Positions 19,020 through 27,326 of a DNA stretch of 64,000 bases are shown here, piece by piece (positions within the stretch are counted from its first letter, which is position 1; the number at the start of each line of letters is the position of its first letter). This DNA is from Streptomyces sp. AC512_CC834 (GTDB lineage Bacteria > Actinomycetota > Actinomycetes > Streptomycetales > Streptomycetaceae), in NCBI RefSeq assembly GCF_019049325.1, contig NZ_JAGMUO010000120.1, positions 124,218 through 188,217 of the forward strand, written 5' to 3'. The notes beneath the pieces were generated by a model. That model did not search any database. It saw only the letters and a program-made list of their open reading frames with translations, and was not told where the DNA came from. Made by a program: the position numbers and the translations under genes.

Positions 19020-20636
19020 ATGACCACTCAGTCCACCCTGCAGTCCGTGCCTGCCCTGGGTACGCACCCGGCCTCCGGCTCCAACCCGAGCCGGGCCGAG
19101 ACCCGGGAGCAGCTCTCCAAGGCGTCGTACGACCTTCTCGTGATCGGCGGCGGCATCCTGGGCATCTCCACCGCCTGGCACGCCGCGCAGTCCGGCCTCA
19201 GGGTGGCCGTGGTCGATGCCGGCGACTTCGCCGGCGCCACCTCCTCCGCCTCCTCCAAGCTGCTCCACGGCGGACTGCGCTACCTGCAGACCGGCGCGGT
19301 GAAGCTGGTGGCGGAGAACCACTTCGAGCGCCGTGCGGTCTCCCGCCAGGTGGCCCCCCACCTGGCGAACCCGCTCACCTTCTACCTCCCCGTGTACAAG
19401 GGCGGGCCGCACGGCGCGGCGAAGCTGGGTGCCGGTGTCTTCGCGTACTCGGCGCTGTCCGCCTTCGGGGACGGCGTCGGCCACCTGCTCTCCCCGGCCA
19501 AGGCCGCGCAGGACGTGCCGGAGCTGCGCACCGACAACCTCAAGGCCGTGGCCGTGTACGGCGACGACCAGATGAACGACGCCCGCATGGCGCTGATGAC
19601 GGTGCGCGCGGCGGTCGACTCCGGCGCGGTCGTCCTCAACCACGCCGAGGTCACCGGTCTGCGCTTCACCAAGGGCCGGGTGACAGGCGCCGAGCTGAAG
19701 GACCGGCTGAGCGGTGACGAGTTCGGCGTGGACGCCCGCCTGGTGCTCAACGCGACCGGCCCCTGGGTCGACCACCTGCGCCGCATGGAGAACCCGGACG
19801 CCGCCCCGTCCATCCGCCTCTCCAAGGGCGCGCACCTGGTGCTCAAGCGCACCGCGCCGTGGAAGGCCGCGCTGGCCACCCCGATCGACAAGTACCGGAT
19901 CACCTTCGCCCTCCCCTGGGAGGACATGCTGCTGCTCGGCACGACCGACGAGGAGTTCGAGGGCGACCCGGCGGACGTCGCGGTCAACGACAAGGACATA
20001 GCCCAGATCCTCGACGAGGCCGCGTTCTCCATCCGCGACCAGCAGCTCGACCGGGACCTGATCACGTACTCGTTCGCGGGGCTGCGCGTGCTGCCGGGCG
20101 GTCCCGGTGACACCTCGAAGGCCAAGCGCGAGACGGTCGTCACCGAGGGCCGGGGCGGCATGCTCTCCGTCGCGGGCGGCAAGTGGACGACGTTCCGCCA
20201 CATCGGCCGCACCGTCATGAAGAAGCTGGAGGCGCTGCCGGGCCACCCGCTGGGCGACGACTTCGAGCCGATCGCGTCGCTGCCGAAGAAGCTGCCGCTG
20301 CCCGGCGTCGCCAACCCGCGCGCGGTGGCCCACCGGCTGCTGGTGGACGGCCCGGCGCCCGGCCCGCGCATGGCGGCGGACACCGCCAAGCATCTGGCCA
20401 CGCACTACGGCTCGCTGGCCTTCGACATCGCCCGGCTCGCGAACGAGAGCCCGGCGCTGGCCCAGCGCGTCCACCCGGACGCCCCGGAGATCTGGGCGCA
20501 GGTCGTGTGGGCCCGGGACAACGAGTGGGCCGAGACGGCCGACGACGTGCTGCGCCGGCGTACGACGCTGACGATCCGCGGTCTGGCCACGGACGACGTC
20601 CGCGCGCAGGTCCAGGACGTGCTGGACAAGAAGTAG
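19020..20636 (+). CDS. glpD: Glycerol-3-phosphate dehydrogenase GlpD
   Basis: 538-residue membrane-associated FAD enzyme that oxidises glycerol-3-phosphate to DHAP and passes electrons to quinone. The FAD-binding motif DLLVIGGGILGISTAWHAA lies at about residues 38-56, followed by the family signature SSKLLHGGLRYL. It is the third gene of the glycerol operon. No strong terminator is evident after it. Confidence 0.96.
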   Translation: MTTQSTLQSVPALGTHPASGSNPSRAETREQLSKASYDLLVIGGGILGISTAWHAAQSGLRVAVVDAGDFAGATSSASSKLLHGGLRYLQTGAVKLVAENHFERRAVSRQVAPHLANPLTFYLPVYKGGPHGAAKLGAGVFAYSALSAFGDGVGHLLSPAKAAQDVPELRTDNLKAVAVYGDDQMNDARMALMTVRAAVDSGAVVLNHAEVTGLRFTKGRVTGAELKDRLSGDEFGVDARLVLNATGPWVDHLRRMENPDAAPSIRLSKGAHLVLKRTAPWKAALATPIDKYRITFALPWEDMLLLGTTDEEFEGDPADVAVNDKDIAQILDEAAFSIRDQQLDRDLITYSFAGLRVLPGGPGDTSKAKRETVVTEGRGGMLSVAGGKWTTFRHIGRTVMKKLEALPGHPLGDDFEPIASLPKKLPLPGVANPRAVAHRLLVDGPAPGPRMAADTAKHLATHYGSLAFDIARLANESPALAQRVHPDAPEIWAQVVWARDNEWAETADDVLRRRTTLTIRGLATDDVRAQVQDVLDKK

Positions 20637-20749
20637 GACCGGCAAGACGTAGGACCGGCCCGCTCGGAGCAGGGCGGGGCGGCGGCTCCACGCCGATGGG
20701 GTCGCCGCCCGCCGCCCGCCGCGTGTGTGTTCCGTGTGGCGCGAGCCCG

Positions 20750-20777
20750 CATAATGGCGTGAGACATCGGATGTCTC
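20750..20777 (+). promoter_or_regulatory. -10 element and operator-like palindrome of the FadR-type regulator
   Basis: CATAAT at 20750-20755 is a good -10. GAGACAT-CGG-ATGTCTC at 20761-20777 is a perfect 7-bp inverted repeat at the expected transcription start. Self-repression is inferred. Confidence 0.55.
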
Positions 20778-20825
20778 GGCGCGTTGTGAGGTGCAGGGGC
20801 GTTGTGAAGCACAGGGAGGTCGGCC

Positions 20826-21497
20826 GTGGCGGTCACCGACGAGGCGATCGAGAAGATCAAGGGCATGATCGTCTCCGGCGCGCTGCGGCCCGGCGACCGG
20901 CTGCCCAAGGAGAGCGAGCTCGCCGCCGGGCTCGGACTCTCCCGCAACTCCCTGCGCGAGGCCGTGCGGGCCCTGTCGCTGATCCGGATCCTGGACGTGC
21001 GGCAGGGCGACGGCACGTACGTCACCAGCCTGGATCCGCAACTGCTCCTCGAGGCCATCGGCTTCGTCGTCGACTTCCACCGCGACGACACGGTGCTGGA
21101 GTTCCTGGCCGTGCGCCGCATCCTGGAGCCGGCGGCGACCGCGATGGCGGCCTCCCGGATCACCGACGCGGAACTGGACGCGCTGGAGGCCCGGTTGACG
21201 GCGCTCGGTGCCGAACCGTCGGTGGAGGAGCTGGTCGCGGGCGATCTGGAGTTCCACCGGGGCATCGTGGGGGCCGCGGGCAATTCGGTGCTCTGCTCCC
21301 TGCTCGACGGTCTGTCGGGACCGACCACGCGGGCCCGGGTCTGGCGCGGGCTGACCCAGGAGGACGCGGTCGGCCGCACCCTGCGCGAGCACCGGGCGAT
21401 CCTCGGCGCGCTGCGCGACCGGGACGCGGAGGCGGCGCGTTCCTGGGCGACGGTGCACATCGCGTCCGTGGAGCAGTGGCTGCGTTCCACCCTGTGA
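20826..21497 (+). CDS. FadR-subfamily GntR transcriptional regulator
   Basis: 223 residues. An N-terminal winged helix (GDRLPKESELAAGLGLSRNSLREAVRALSLIRIL, about 25-58) is joined to an all-helical FCD effector domain with the metal-binding pattern D...H (about 140-146) and a later H. GGGAGG precedes the GTG. It lies just after the glycerol operon, but it has its own promoter and palindrome, so a role in glycerol use is only a possibility. Confidence 0.9.
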   Translation: MAVTDEAIEKIKGMIVSGALRPGDRLPKESELAAGLGLSRNSLREAVRALSLIRILDVRQGDGTYVTSLDPQLLLEAIGFVVDFHRDDTVLEFLAVRRILEPAATAMAASRITDAELDALEARLTALGAEPSVEELVAGDLEFHRGIVGAAGNSVLCSLLDGLSGPTTRARVWRGLTQEDAVGRTLREHRAILGALRDRDAEAARSWATVHIASVEQWLRSTL

Positions 21498-21594
21498 TCC
21501 GGCAGCGGCGGCGGGTGTCCGGACGCCGGGGACGGGGCAGTGATCCGTTCACTCCCCCGTGCAAGGGGGCTGCGGGCGGCCCCTCGGCACGCCG

Positions 21595-21600
21595 TAAGGT
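21595..21600 (+). promoter_or_regulatory. Putative -10 of the PAC2 gene
   Basis: TAAGGT lies 38 bases before the GTG. It allows a short leader containing GGAAGGAGG. Confidence 0.4.
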
Positions 21601-21638
21601 TGGGGGGTACGCGAGGGCACGTCGGAAGGAGGCGCTGG

Positions 21639-22622
21639 GTGATCGAGCTCGAGGGGGTTCCCGAGCTGGTCGACCCGGTCATGGTGGCCGCGTTCGAGGG
21701 CTGGAACGATGCCGGTGACGCCGCCTCCACCGCGGTCGCGCATCTCGACAAGGAGTGGAAGGGCGAGGTGTTCGCGGCGCTGGACGCCGAGGACTACTAC
21801 GACTTCCAGGTCAACCGTCCCACGGTGTTCATCGAGGACGGCGTCCGCAAGATCACCTGGCCGACGACGAGGCTGTCGGTGGTCCGGGTCGGCGGCGACA
21901 AACCGCGCGACCTCGTCCTCGTCCGTGGCATCGAACCGTCCATGCGCTGGCGCTCGTTCTGCAACGAGCTGCTCGGCTTCGCCCACGAGCTGGGCGTCGA
22001 GCTGGTGGTCGTCCTGGGCGCCCTGCTGGGCGACACCCCGCACACCCGTCCGGTCCCGGTCAGCGGGACCACGTCGGACGCCGACCTGGCCAGGCGCATG
22101 GACCTGGAGGAGACCAAGTACGAGGGGCCCACGGGCATCGTCGGCATCCTCCAGGAAGCGTGCACGCACGCGGGCGTACCGGCCGTGTCACTGTGGGCCG
22201 CGGTGCCGCACTACGTGTCGCAGCCGCCGAACCCGAAGGCCACGCTGGCCCTGCTGAACCGGCTGGAGGACCTGATCGGGGTGCGTCTCCCGCTGGGTGA
22301 GCTGCCCGAGGACGCGCGTGCCTGGCAGGTGGGGGTGGACCAGCTCGCCGCCGAGGACACCGAGGTCGCCGAGTACGTCCAGTCGCTGGAGGAGGCCCGG
22401 GACACCGCGGAGCTGCCGGAGGCCTCGGGAGAGGCGATCGCCCGGGAGTTCGAGCGGTATCTGCGGCGCCGGGACGGCTCCGGGCCTGGCGGGCACGCCA
22501 CGGCGGACGGCGGCGACGGGCCGTCCGGCACGCCGTTCCTGCGGGACAACCCGAGTGGCCGGACCCGCCCGCCGAGGCCGCCGAAGCCCAGCGGGGACGA
22601 CGAGGAGTCGTCGGAGGACTGA
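21639..22622 (+). CDS. PAC2-family protein (proteasome-assembly-chaperone-like)
   Basis: 327 residues. The PAC2 core runs from VIELEGVPELVDPVMVAAFEGWNDAGDA to about residue 250. The last 60 residues are Gly/Pro/Asp-rich and probably disordered. Actinobacterial PAC2 proteins are widespread, but their link to the 20S proteasome is unproven. GGAAGGAGG precedes the GTG. It is convergent with mshC and ends at a strong hairpin. Confidence 0.88.
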   Translation: MIELEGVPELVDPVMVAAFEGWNDAGDAASTAVAHLDKEWKGEVFAALDAEDYYDFQVNRPTVFIEDGVRKITWPTTRLSVVRVGGDKPRDLVLVRGIEPSMRWRSFCNELLGFAHELGVELVVVLGALLGDTPHTRPVPVSGTTSDADLARRMDLEETKYEGPTGIVGILQEACTHAGVPAVSLWAAVPHYVSQPPNPKATLALLNRLEDLIGVRLPLGELPEDARAWQVGVDQLAAEDTEVAEYVQSLEEARDTAELPEASGEAIAREFERYLRRRDGSGPGGHATADGGDGPSGTPFLRDNPSGRTRPPRPPKPSGDDEESSED

Positions 22623-22643
22623 GCGAACGGGACAGAACGAGAA

Positions 22644-22676
22644 CAGGTGGCGCTTCCCGCCGGGAAGCGCCACCTG
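22644..22676. terminator. 15-bp hairpin after the PAC2 gene
   Basis: Arms 22644-22658 and 22662-22676 with a 3-nt loop. It lies between convergent genes and may serve both. Confidence 0.85.
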
Positions 22677-22682
22677 CCTTCG

Positions 22683-22718
22683 TCTGCGTCTACGTCTACG
22701 TCTACGTCTGCCTGTACG
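22683..22718. repeat. TCTACG hexanucleotide microsatellite
   Basis: Six consecutive hexamers in TCTGCG, TCTACG (three exact copies), TCTGCC, TGTACG order lie between the PAC2 terminator and the mshC stop. Confidence 0.85.
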
Positions 22719-22739
22719 ACTGTGCGACTGTGCGCTCGG

Positions 22740-23969
22740 TTACAGCGCCACGCCCAGCAGCGCGTCCACCGTGCGGGAGACGACGCCCGGCGCCCCGATG
22801 TCCGTGCCGCCGCCGGCCTGCTGGCGTGCGGCCCAGCGGTCGACCGCCTCGAGTGCGGCCGGGGAGTCCAGGTCGTCCGCGAGGGCCTCGCGGATCTCCT
22901 CGACGAGTGCCTCGGCGGACGGGCCGTCGGGTCGGGATACGGCGGCCCGCCAGCGCTCCAGCCGGGCGAGGGCGTCCTGAAGCACCTGGTCGGTCCACTC
23001 CCAGTCGGAGCGGTAGTGGTGGGCGAGCAGCGTGAGCCGGATGGCGGCCGGGTCGACACCCTCGCGGCGCAGCCGCGACACGAAGACCAGGTTGCCCTTG
23101 GACTTGGACATCTTCTCGCCGTCGAGACCGACCATGCCGGCGTGGACGTACGCCTTGGCCATGGGGAACTCGCCGGTGAGCGCCTGAGCGTGCGAGGCGC
23201 CCATCTCGTGGTGCGGGAAGGCGAGGTCGGAGCCGCCGCCCTGAACGTCGAAGCCCATGCCGAGGTGGTCGAGGGCGATGGCCACGCACTCGATGTGCCA
23301 GCCGGGGCGCCCGCGGCCGAGCGAGCCGCCGTCCCAGCTCGGCTCGCCCTCCCGGGCGGCCATCCACAGCATCGGGTCGAGCGGGTTCTTCTTGCCCGGC
23401 CGGTCCGGGTCACCGCCCCGTTCTGCGGAGAGCAGCCGCATGGTGGCAGCGTCGAGGTGCGAGACGCCGCCGAAGTGGGGGTCCGCCTCGACGGAGAAGT
23501 AGGTGTCGCCCTCGAGTTCGTAGGCCGCGCCCGCGTCGCGCAGCCGCTCGACGAGCGGGACGATGCCGGGTATGGCCTCGACGGCGCCTATGTAGTGCCG
23601 CGGCGGCAGCATCCGCAGCGCCGTCATGTCCTCGCGGAAGAGGGCGGTCTCCTGCTCGGCCAGGGAGGTCCAGTCGACGCCGTCGCGCACGGCCCGTTCC
23701 AGGAGCGGGTCGTCGACGTCGGTGACGTTCTGGACGTAGTGAACCTGCCGCTTGTTGTCGAGCCACACGCGCTGCACGAGGTCGAACGCGTTGTAGGTGG
23801 CCGCGTGCCCCATGTGGGTGGCGTCGTACGGCGTGATGCCGCAGACGTAGATGCGGGCGACGGGACCGGGGTCAAGGGTGACCGGGCCGCCGGTCGCGGT
23901 GTCGTGGATCCTCAGGTCGCGACCCTGACCAGGCAGGGCGGGGACCTCGGAAGCGGGCCAGGCATGCAT
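22740..23969 (-). CDS. mshC: MshC, cysteine:GlcN-Ins ligase of mycothiol synthesis
   Basis: Ligates cysteine to 1-D-myo-inosityl-2-amino-2-deoxy-glucopyranoside in the penultimate step of mycothiol synthesis. It is 409 residues and related to class I cysteinyl-tRNA synthetases: zinc Cys in YVCGITPYD, HIGH-like HMGHA (about 52-56), a zinc His region, and KMSKSKG (about 286-292). It lacks the C-terminal tRNA-binding domain of CysS. TAGGCT ends six bases before the ATG, so leaderless initiation is likely. It is last in a four-gene minus-strand array. Confidence 0.96.
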   Translation of the reverse strand: MHAWPASEVPALPGQGRDLRIHDTATGGPVTLDPGPVARIYVCGITPYDATHMGHAATYNAFDLVQRVWLDNKRQVHYVQNVTDVDDPLLERAVRDGVDWTSLAEQETALFREDMTALRMLPPRHYIGAVEAIPGIVPLVERLRDAGAAYELEGDTYFSVEADPHFGGVSHLDAATMRLLSAERGGDPDRPGKKNPLDPMLWMAAREGEPSWDGGSLGRGRPGWHIECVAIALDHLGMGFDVQGGGSDLAFPHHEMGASHAQALTGEFPMAKAYVHAGMVGLDGEKMSKSKGNLVFVSRLRREGVDPAAIRLTLLAHHYRSDWEWTDQVLQDALARLERWRAAVSRPDGPSAEALVEEIREALADDLDSPAALEAVDRWAARQQAGGGTDIGAPGVVSRTVDALLGVAL

Positions 23970-23981
23970 GTCATGAGCCTA
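23970..23981 (-). promoter_or_regulatory. Leaderless -10 element of mshC
   Basis: TAGGCT on the minus strand (23981-23976), six bases, then ATG. This is identical in hexamer and spacing to the trmI promoter. Confidence 0.5.
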
Positions 23982-24112
23982 ACCGGACGGATGTTCCGTA
24001 CACGAACCGGACCGGGCAGGATGGCCGGTCCGGCGCTCTTGCGCGGAACCCGCCGCCGTGCTGATCGGAGGCGGGACTGCGGCGGGGCTGCGGCAGGACG
24101 GCGGTGGGACGG

Positions 24113-24943
24113 CTAGACGGGCGGCCAGGGGATGGCCGGCCACTCGCCGTTCGGTTCGGGGTGCTTCCCCGAGGTCAGCAGGGCGTCGACCCGCGCGCGT
24201 GTGGCGTCGAGTTCGGCGGGCGTGATGAGCGTGCCGAGCCGGACCGCAAGGGGCCCGCCGTCCTTCAGTGCCTCCCTGAGGGCGTCGAGGACCGCCAGGG
24301 CCTCCCCGGTGAGCGGGTCGCCCGCCCAGCCCCACAGGAGGGTGCGCAGCTTGTTCTCGGCGTTGAAGGCGACCCCGTGGTCGATGCCGTACAGCCGCTC
24401 CCCGTCCGCGGGCAGCAGGTGGCCGCCCTTGCGGTCGGCGTTGTTGATCACGGCGTCGAGGACGGCGAGCCGGCGCAGCCTCTCGTCGTCGGCGTGCACG
24501 AGCAGTGCGGTGCGGCCCTCGCCCACCTCGGCGAGGGCGATCGCCTTCCAGCCGGCGCCGGGTTCCTCCTCGTCGACCAGGGCGAGCAGTTCCGTCTCCC
24601 CCGCCGCCTCGATCCAGAGCTGGACCATGCCCTCGCCGTACGGCCCGTCGCGCAGCACGGTGGGCGGGACCAGGCCCCAGCCGGTGGCCTCGGAGACCTC
24701 GTAGGCGGCGACCTCGCGCTGGGCGAGGGTGCCGTCGGGGAAGTCCCACAGGGGCCGCTCCCCGGCGACCGGTTTGTACACGCAGGCCGCCTCGCGCCCC
24801 TCGTGGGTCACCGTGCAGTACAGCGCCGCGTTGGACGCGTCACGGATGCGTCCGCGCACGGTCAGCTCGCCCCGTGCGAGCAACTCGGCCGCCGCCGCGT
24901 CGGTGGTCACGCCCCGCGGCGGTATCCGTTCTGGCGCGGACAT
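24113..24943 (-). CDS. SCO1664-family protein with a PI3/4-kinase-like fold
   Basis: 276 residues. Motifs suggest an atypical kinase: a Lys in CVYKPVAGERPLWDFP (about 57), a catalytic-loop-like VINNADRKGGHLL (about 165-178), and GIDHGVAFN (about 187-195) in the place of the metal-binding DFG-like motif. The family is known in actinobacteria next to mshC, DUF3090 and a phosphatase, but has no proven substrate. GGAAGGACACGT precedes the ATG at 24943. That start overlaps the DUF3090 gene by 37 bases, so the two are tightly coupled. Confidence 0.88.
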   Translation of the reverse strand: MSAPERIPPRGVTTDAAAAELLARGELTVRGRIRDASNAALYCTVTHEGREAACVYKPVAGERPLWDFPDGTLAQREVAAYEVSEATGWGLVPPTVLRDGPYGEGMVQLWIEAAGETELLALVDEEEPGAGWKAIALAEVGEGRTALLVHADDERLRRLAVLDAVINNADRKGGHLLPADGERLYGIDHGVAFNAENKLRTLLWGWAGDPLTGEALAVLDALREALKDGGPLAVRLGTLITPAELDATRARVDALLTSGKHPEPNGEWPAIPWPPV

Positions 24944-25497
24944 ACGTGTCCTTCCGGGTCGAGCGGGAGGCTGCACAGCGGACACGGCGGCCGCCCGGCG
25001 TTGACGACGTCGAGGGCACGCTTGGCGAAGGCCCTGGCCTGCGCGCCGGTCAGGCGGACCCGCAGCATCGGGGGGCCGTTCTCCTCGTCCTGGAGGAGCC
25101 GCTCCTCGGCCTCCGCCAGGTCCTCCTCGGACTCGGCGTCCAGCTCCACGAGGGCCTGCGCCTCGACGATCATGAGCTGGTCCTCGCCGTCCCAGGCCAG
25201 CGCCATGGTGCCGACCCGGAACTCCTCCTCCACGGGGGTGTCCAGCGGCGCCGTGTCGGCGGGCCCGGTGGGCGCCGTGGCGGGGACGACGGTGCTGCCG
25301 CCGCTGCGCCGTACGACTTCGTCCAGAAGCTCGTCCATGCGCTCGGCGAGAGCGGCGACCTGGGTCTTCTCCAGGGCCACGCTGGTCACCCGGGAGCCGG
25401 CGATGGCCTGGAGGAAGAACGTACGGCGCCCGGGCAGCCCGACCGTACCGGCCACAAAACGTTCCGGTTGGTCGTAGAGGTACACCTGACGGGACAC
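24907..25497 (-). CDS. DUF3090 protein, mycothiol-operon associated
   Basis: 196 residues of unknown biochemical function. It opens with VSRQVYLYDQPERFVAGTVGLPGRRTFFLQA, has an acidic middle, and ends with a zinc-ribbon-like CPLCSLPLDPEGHVC. GTG 25497 is chosen for conserved protein start and an upstream GGAGACAGGAC. It lies between the phosphatase and the kinase-like gene. The conserved cluster with mshC suggests a thiol-related role, which is inference. Confidence 0.88.
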   Translation of the reverse strand: MSRQVYLYDQPERFVAGTVGLPGRRTFFLQAIAGSRVTSVALEKTQVAALAERMDELLDEVVRRSGGSTVVPATAPTGPADTAPLDTPVEEEFRVGTMALAWDGEDQLMIVEAQALVELDAESEEDLAEAEERLLQDEENGPPMLRVRLTGAQARAFAKRALDVVNAGRPPCPLCSLPLDPEGHVCPRQNGYRRGA

Positions 25498-25582
25498 GTC
25501 CTGTCTCCATGGAAGTCGGGAATCGGGGAAGCGGAAGATCGGGGGCACTGCCGCGACCGGTTCACCCTACTGCGGCGGACGA

Positions 25583-26269
25583 TCACGGTGCGCCCGCACC
25601 GCCCCCGACCGGGGCCTCGTCGCCGGGTGGCTCCTCGTGCGGTGCCAGGGAGGCGAAGTCACCGGTGTCGCCGAGGCGGACGAGGAACGGGCGCAGCCGG
25701 GTGTAACGGATCGCGGTGACGGAACAGGGCTCGACGGAGATCCGCTGGAAGAGGTCGAGATGAAGGCCCAGTGCCTCCGCGACGAGGGACTTGATGATGT
25801 CGCCGTGGGAGCACATGAGGTAGACGGCGTCGGCCCCGTGGTCGCGCTCCACGCGCGCGTTCCACTCGCGTACCGCCTCGGCGGCGCGGGTCTGCATCGC
25901 GCGCATCGACTCGCCGCCCGGGAAGGCCGCGGCGGAGGGGTGTGCCTGCACCACCTCCATCAGGGGCTCGTCCTTGAGTTCGGCGAGCTTGCGGCCGGAC
26001 CAGTCGCCGTAGTGGCACTCACCGATCCGTTCGTCGGTGTGTGCCCGCAGCTCGGGCCGGGCGTCGAGCAGCGGCCGGAGGGTCTCCTGGCAGCGCTGCA
26101 GCGGGCTGGTGACGATCTCGGAGAGGGGCAGGCCGGCGATCCGCCCGGGCAGCGCGGCGGCCTGTGCGGCCCCGCGTTCGTCGAGGGCGACGCCGGGCGT
26201 CCAGCCGGCGAGCAGCCCCTCGGTGTTGGCGGTGGAACGTCCGTGCCTGACCAGGATCAGCGTGGGCAT
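25583..26269 (-). CDS. Histidine-phosphatase (phosphoglycerate-mutase-like), MSMEG_4193 family
   Basis: 228 residues. The catalytic LVRHGRS lies at residues 6-12, GECHYGDWSG in the middle and LMCSHGDIIKS near 150. A Pro/Gly tail follows. TACCCT ends six bases before ATG 26269 and no ribosome site is present, so leaderless initiation is likely. It is the first gene of the array phosphatase-DUF3090-kinase-like-mshC. The substrate is unknown. Confidence 0.9.
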   Translation of the reverse strand: MPTLILVRHGRSTANTEGLLAGWTPGVALDERGAAQAAALPGRIAGLPLSEIVTSPLQRCQETLRPLLDARPELRAHTDERIGECHYGDWSGRKLAELKDEPLMEVVQAHPSAAAFPGGESMRAMQTRAAEAVREWNARVERDHGADAVYLMCSHGDIIKSLVAEALGLHLDLFQRISVEPCSVTAIRYTRLRPFLVRLGDTGDFASLAPHEEPPGDEAPVGGGAGAP

Positions 26270-26281
26270 GCGGCCAGGGTA
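26270..26281 (-). promoter_or_regulatory. Leaderless -10 element of the phosphatase gene
   Basis: TACCCT (26281-26276), then six bases, then the ATG at 26269. Confidence 0.45.
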
Positions 26282-26330
26282 GGCGTACGGCGCGGTGCGG
26301 TAGCACCGGGGCGAGGGGAGAATGCGTTCG

Positions 26331-27326
26331 GTGATCGTCGACTGTGCCATCTACCGCGACGGGCGCCGCACGGACGGGCCCGAGGACTTCTCGGACGCGC
26401 TCGGCGAGGCGCGGAGGGCGGGCGGTTTCGTGTGGATCGGGCTGCACGAGCCGACGGAGGAGGAATTCGAGCTGGTCAGCCAGGAGTTCGGGCTGCATCC
26501 GCTGGCCGTGGAGGACGCCCTCAAGGCGCACCAGCGGCCCAAGCTGGAGGTGTACGACGACTCGATCTTCGCCGTCCTCAAGCCGGTGGTGTACGAGCCG
26601 GACAGCGACGCCGTCTCCACCGGCGAGCTCATGATCTTCCTCGGTGACGCGTTCGTGGTCGTGGTCCGGCACGGCGAGGGCTCCCCGCTGAAGGCCGTAC
26701 GACGGCGTCTGGAGCACGAGCCCGCACTGCTCGGCAAGGGTCCCACCGCCGTGCTGTACGCGATCGCGGACGCCACGGTCGACCACTACCTGGAGGTGGC
26801 GGTCGAGCTCCAGACCGACCTGGAGGAGCTGGAGGCCGAGGTCTTCTCGCCGGGTGGCGGCGGCTCCCGGCACACCGCGTCGCGGATCTACACCTTCAAG
26901 CGGCAGGTCCTGGAGTTCCGCCGGGCGACCGGCCCGCTCGCGCCCCCGCTGGCGAGGCTGGCCGGGACCGGGGCGTACGGCGGTCGGGTGCCGTTCGTGA
27001 ACGACAGGGCTCGGCCGTTCTTCCGCGACGTGAACGACCATCTCACGCGCGTGAACGAGTCGGTGGAGGGCCTGGACCGGCTGGTCTCGGACATCCTGTC
27101 GGCTCATCTGGCGCAGACGAGTGTCCGGCAGAACGACGACATGCGGAAGATCTCCGCGTGGGCGGCCATGGCGGCGGTCCCCACGATGCTCGCGGGGATC
27201 TACGGCATGAACTTCGACCACATGCCGGAGCTGCACTGGCTGTGGGGCTACCCGGCGGTGATCGCGCTGATGGCCCTGCTGGAGGTGCTGCTGTTCCGGC
27301 AGTTCAAGCGCCGGGGCTGGCTGTAG
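26331..27326 (+). CDS. corA: CorA-family magnesium/cobalt transporter
   Basis: 331 residues. A large cytoplasmic N-terminal domain is followed by two C-terminal membrane helices with the selectivity motif GMN in IYGMNFDHMPEL, ending with a basic tail. GTG 26331 is preferred over ATG 26322. The conserved protein starts near VIVDCAIYRDG. GAGAAT sits seven bases before the GTG, and the ATG is only one base from the purine stretch. It diverges from the phosphatase gene. Its end overlaps the opposite-strand ferritin-like gene by 23 bases. Confidence 0.9.
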   Translation: MIVDCAIYRDGRRTDGPEDFSDALGEARRAGGFVWIGLHEPTEEEFELVSQEFGLHPLAVEDALKAHQRPKLEVYDDSIFAVLKPVVYEPDSDAVSTGELMIFLGDAFVVVVRHGEGSPLKAVRRRLEHEPALLGKGPTAVLYAIADATVDHYLEVAVELQTDLEELEAEVFSPGGGGSRHTASRIYTFKRQVLEFRRATGPLAPPLARLAGTGAYGGRVPFVNDRARPFFRDVNDHLTRVNESVEGLDRLVSDILSAHLAQTSVRQNDDMRKISAWAAMAAVPTMLAGIYGMNFDHMPELHWLWGYPAVIALMALLEVLLFRQFKRRGWL

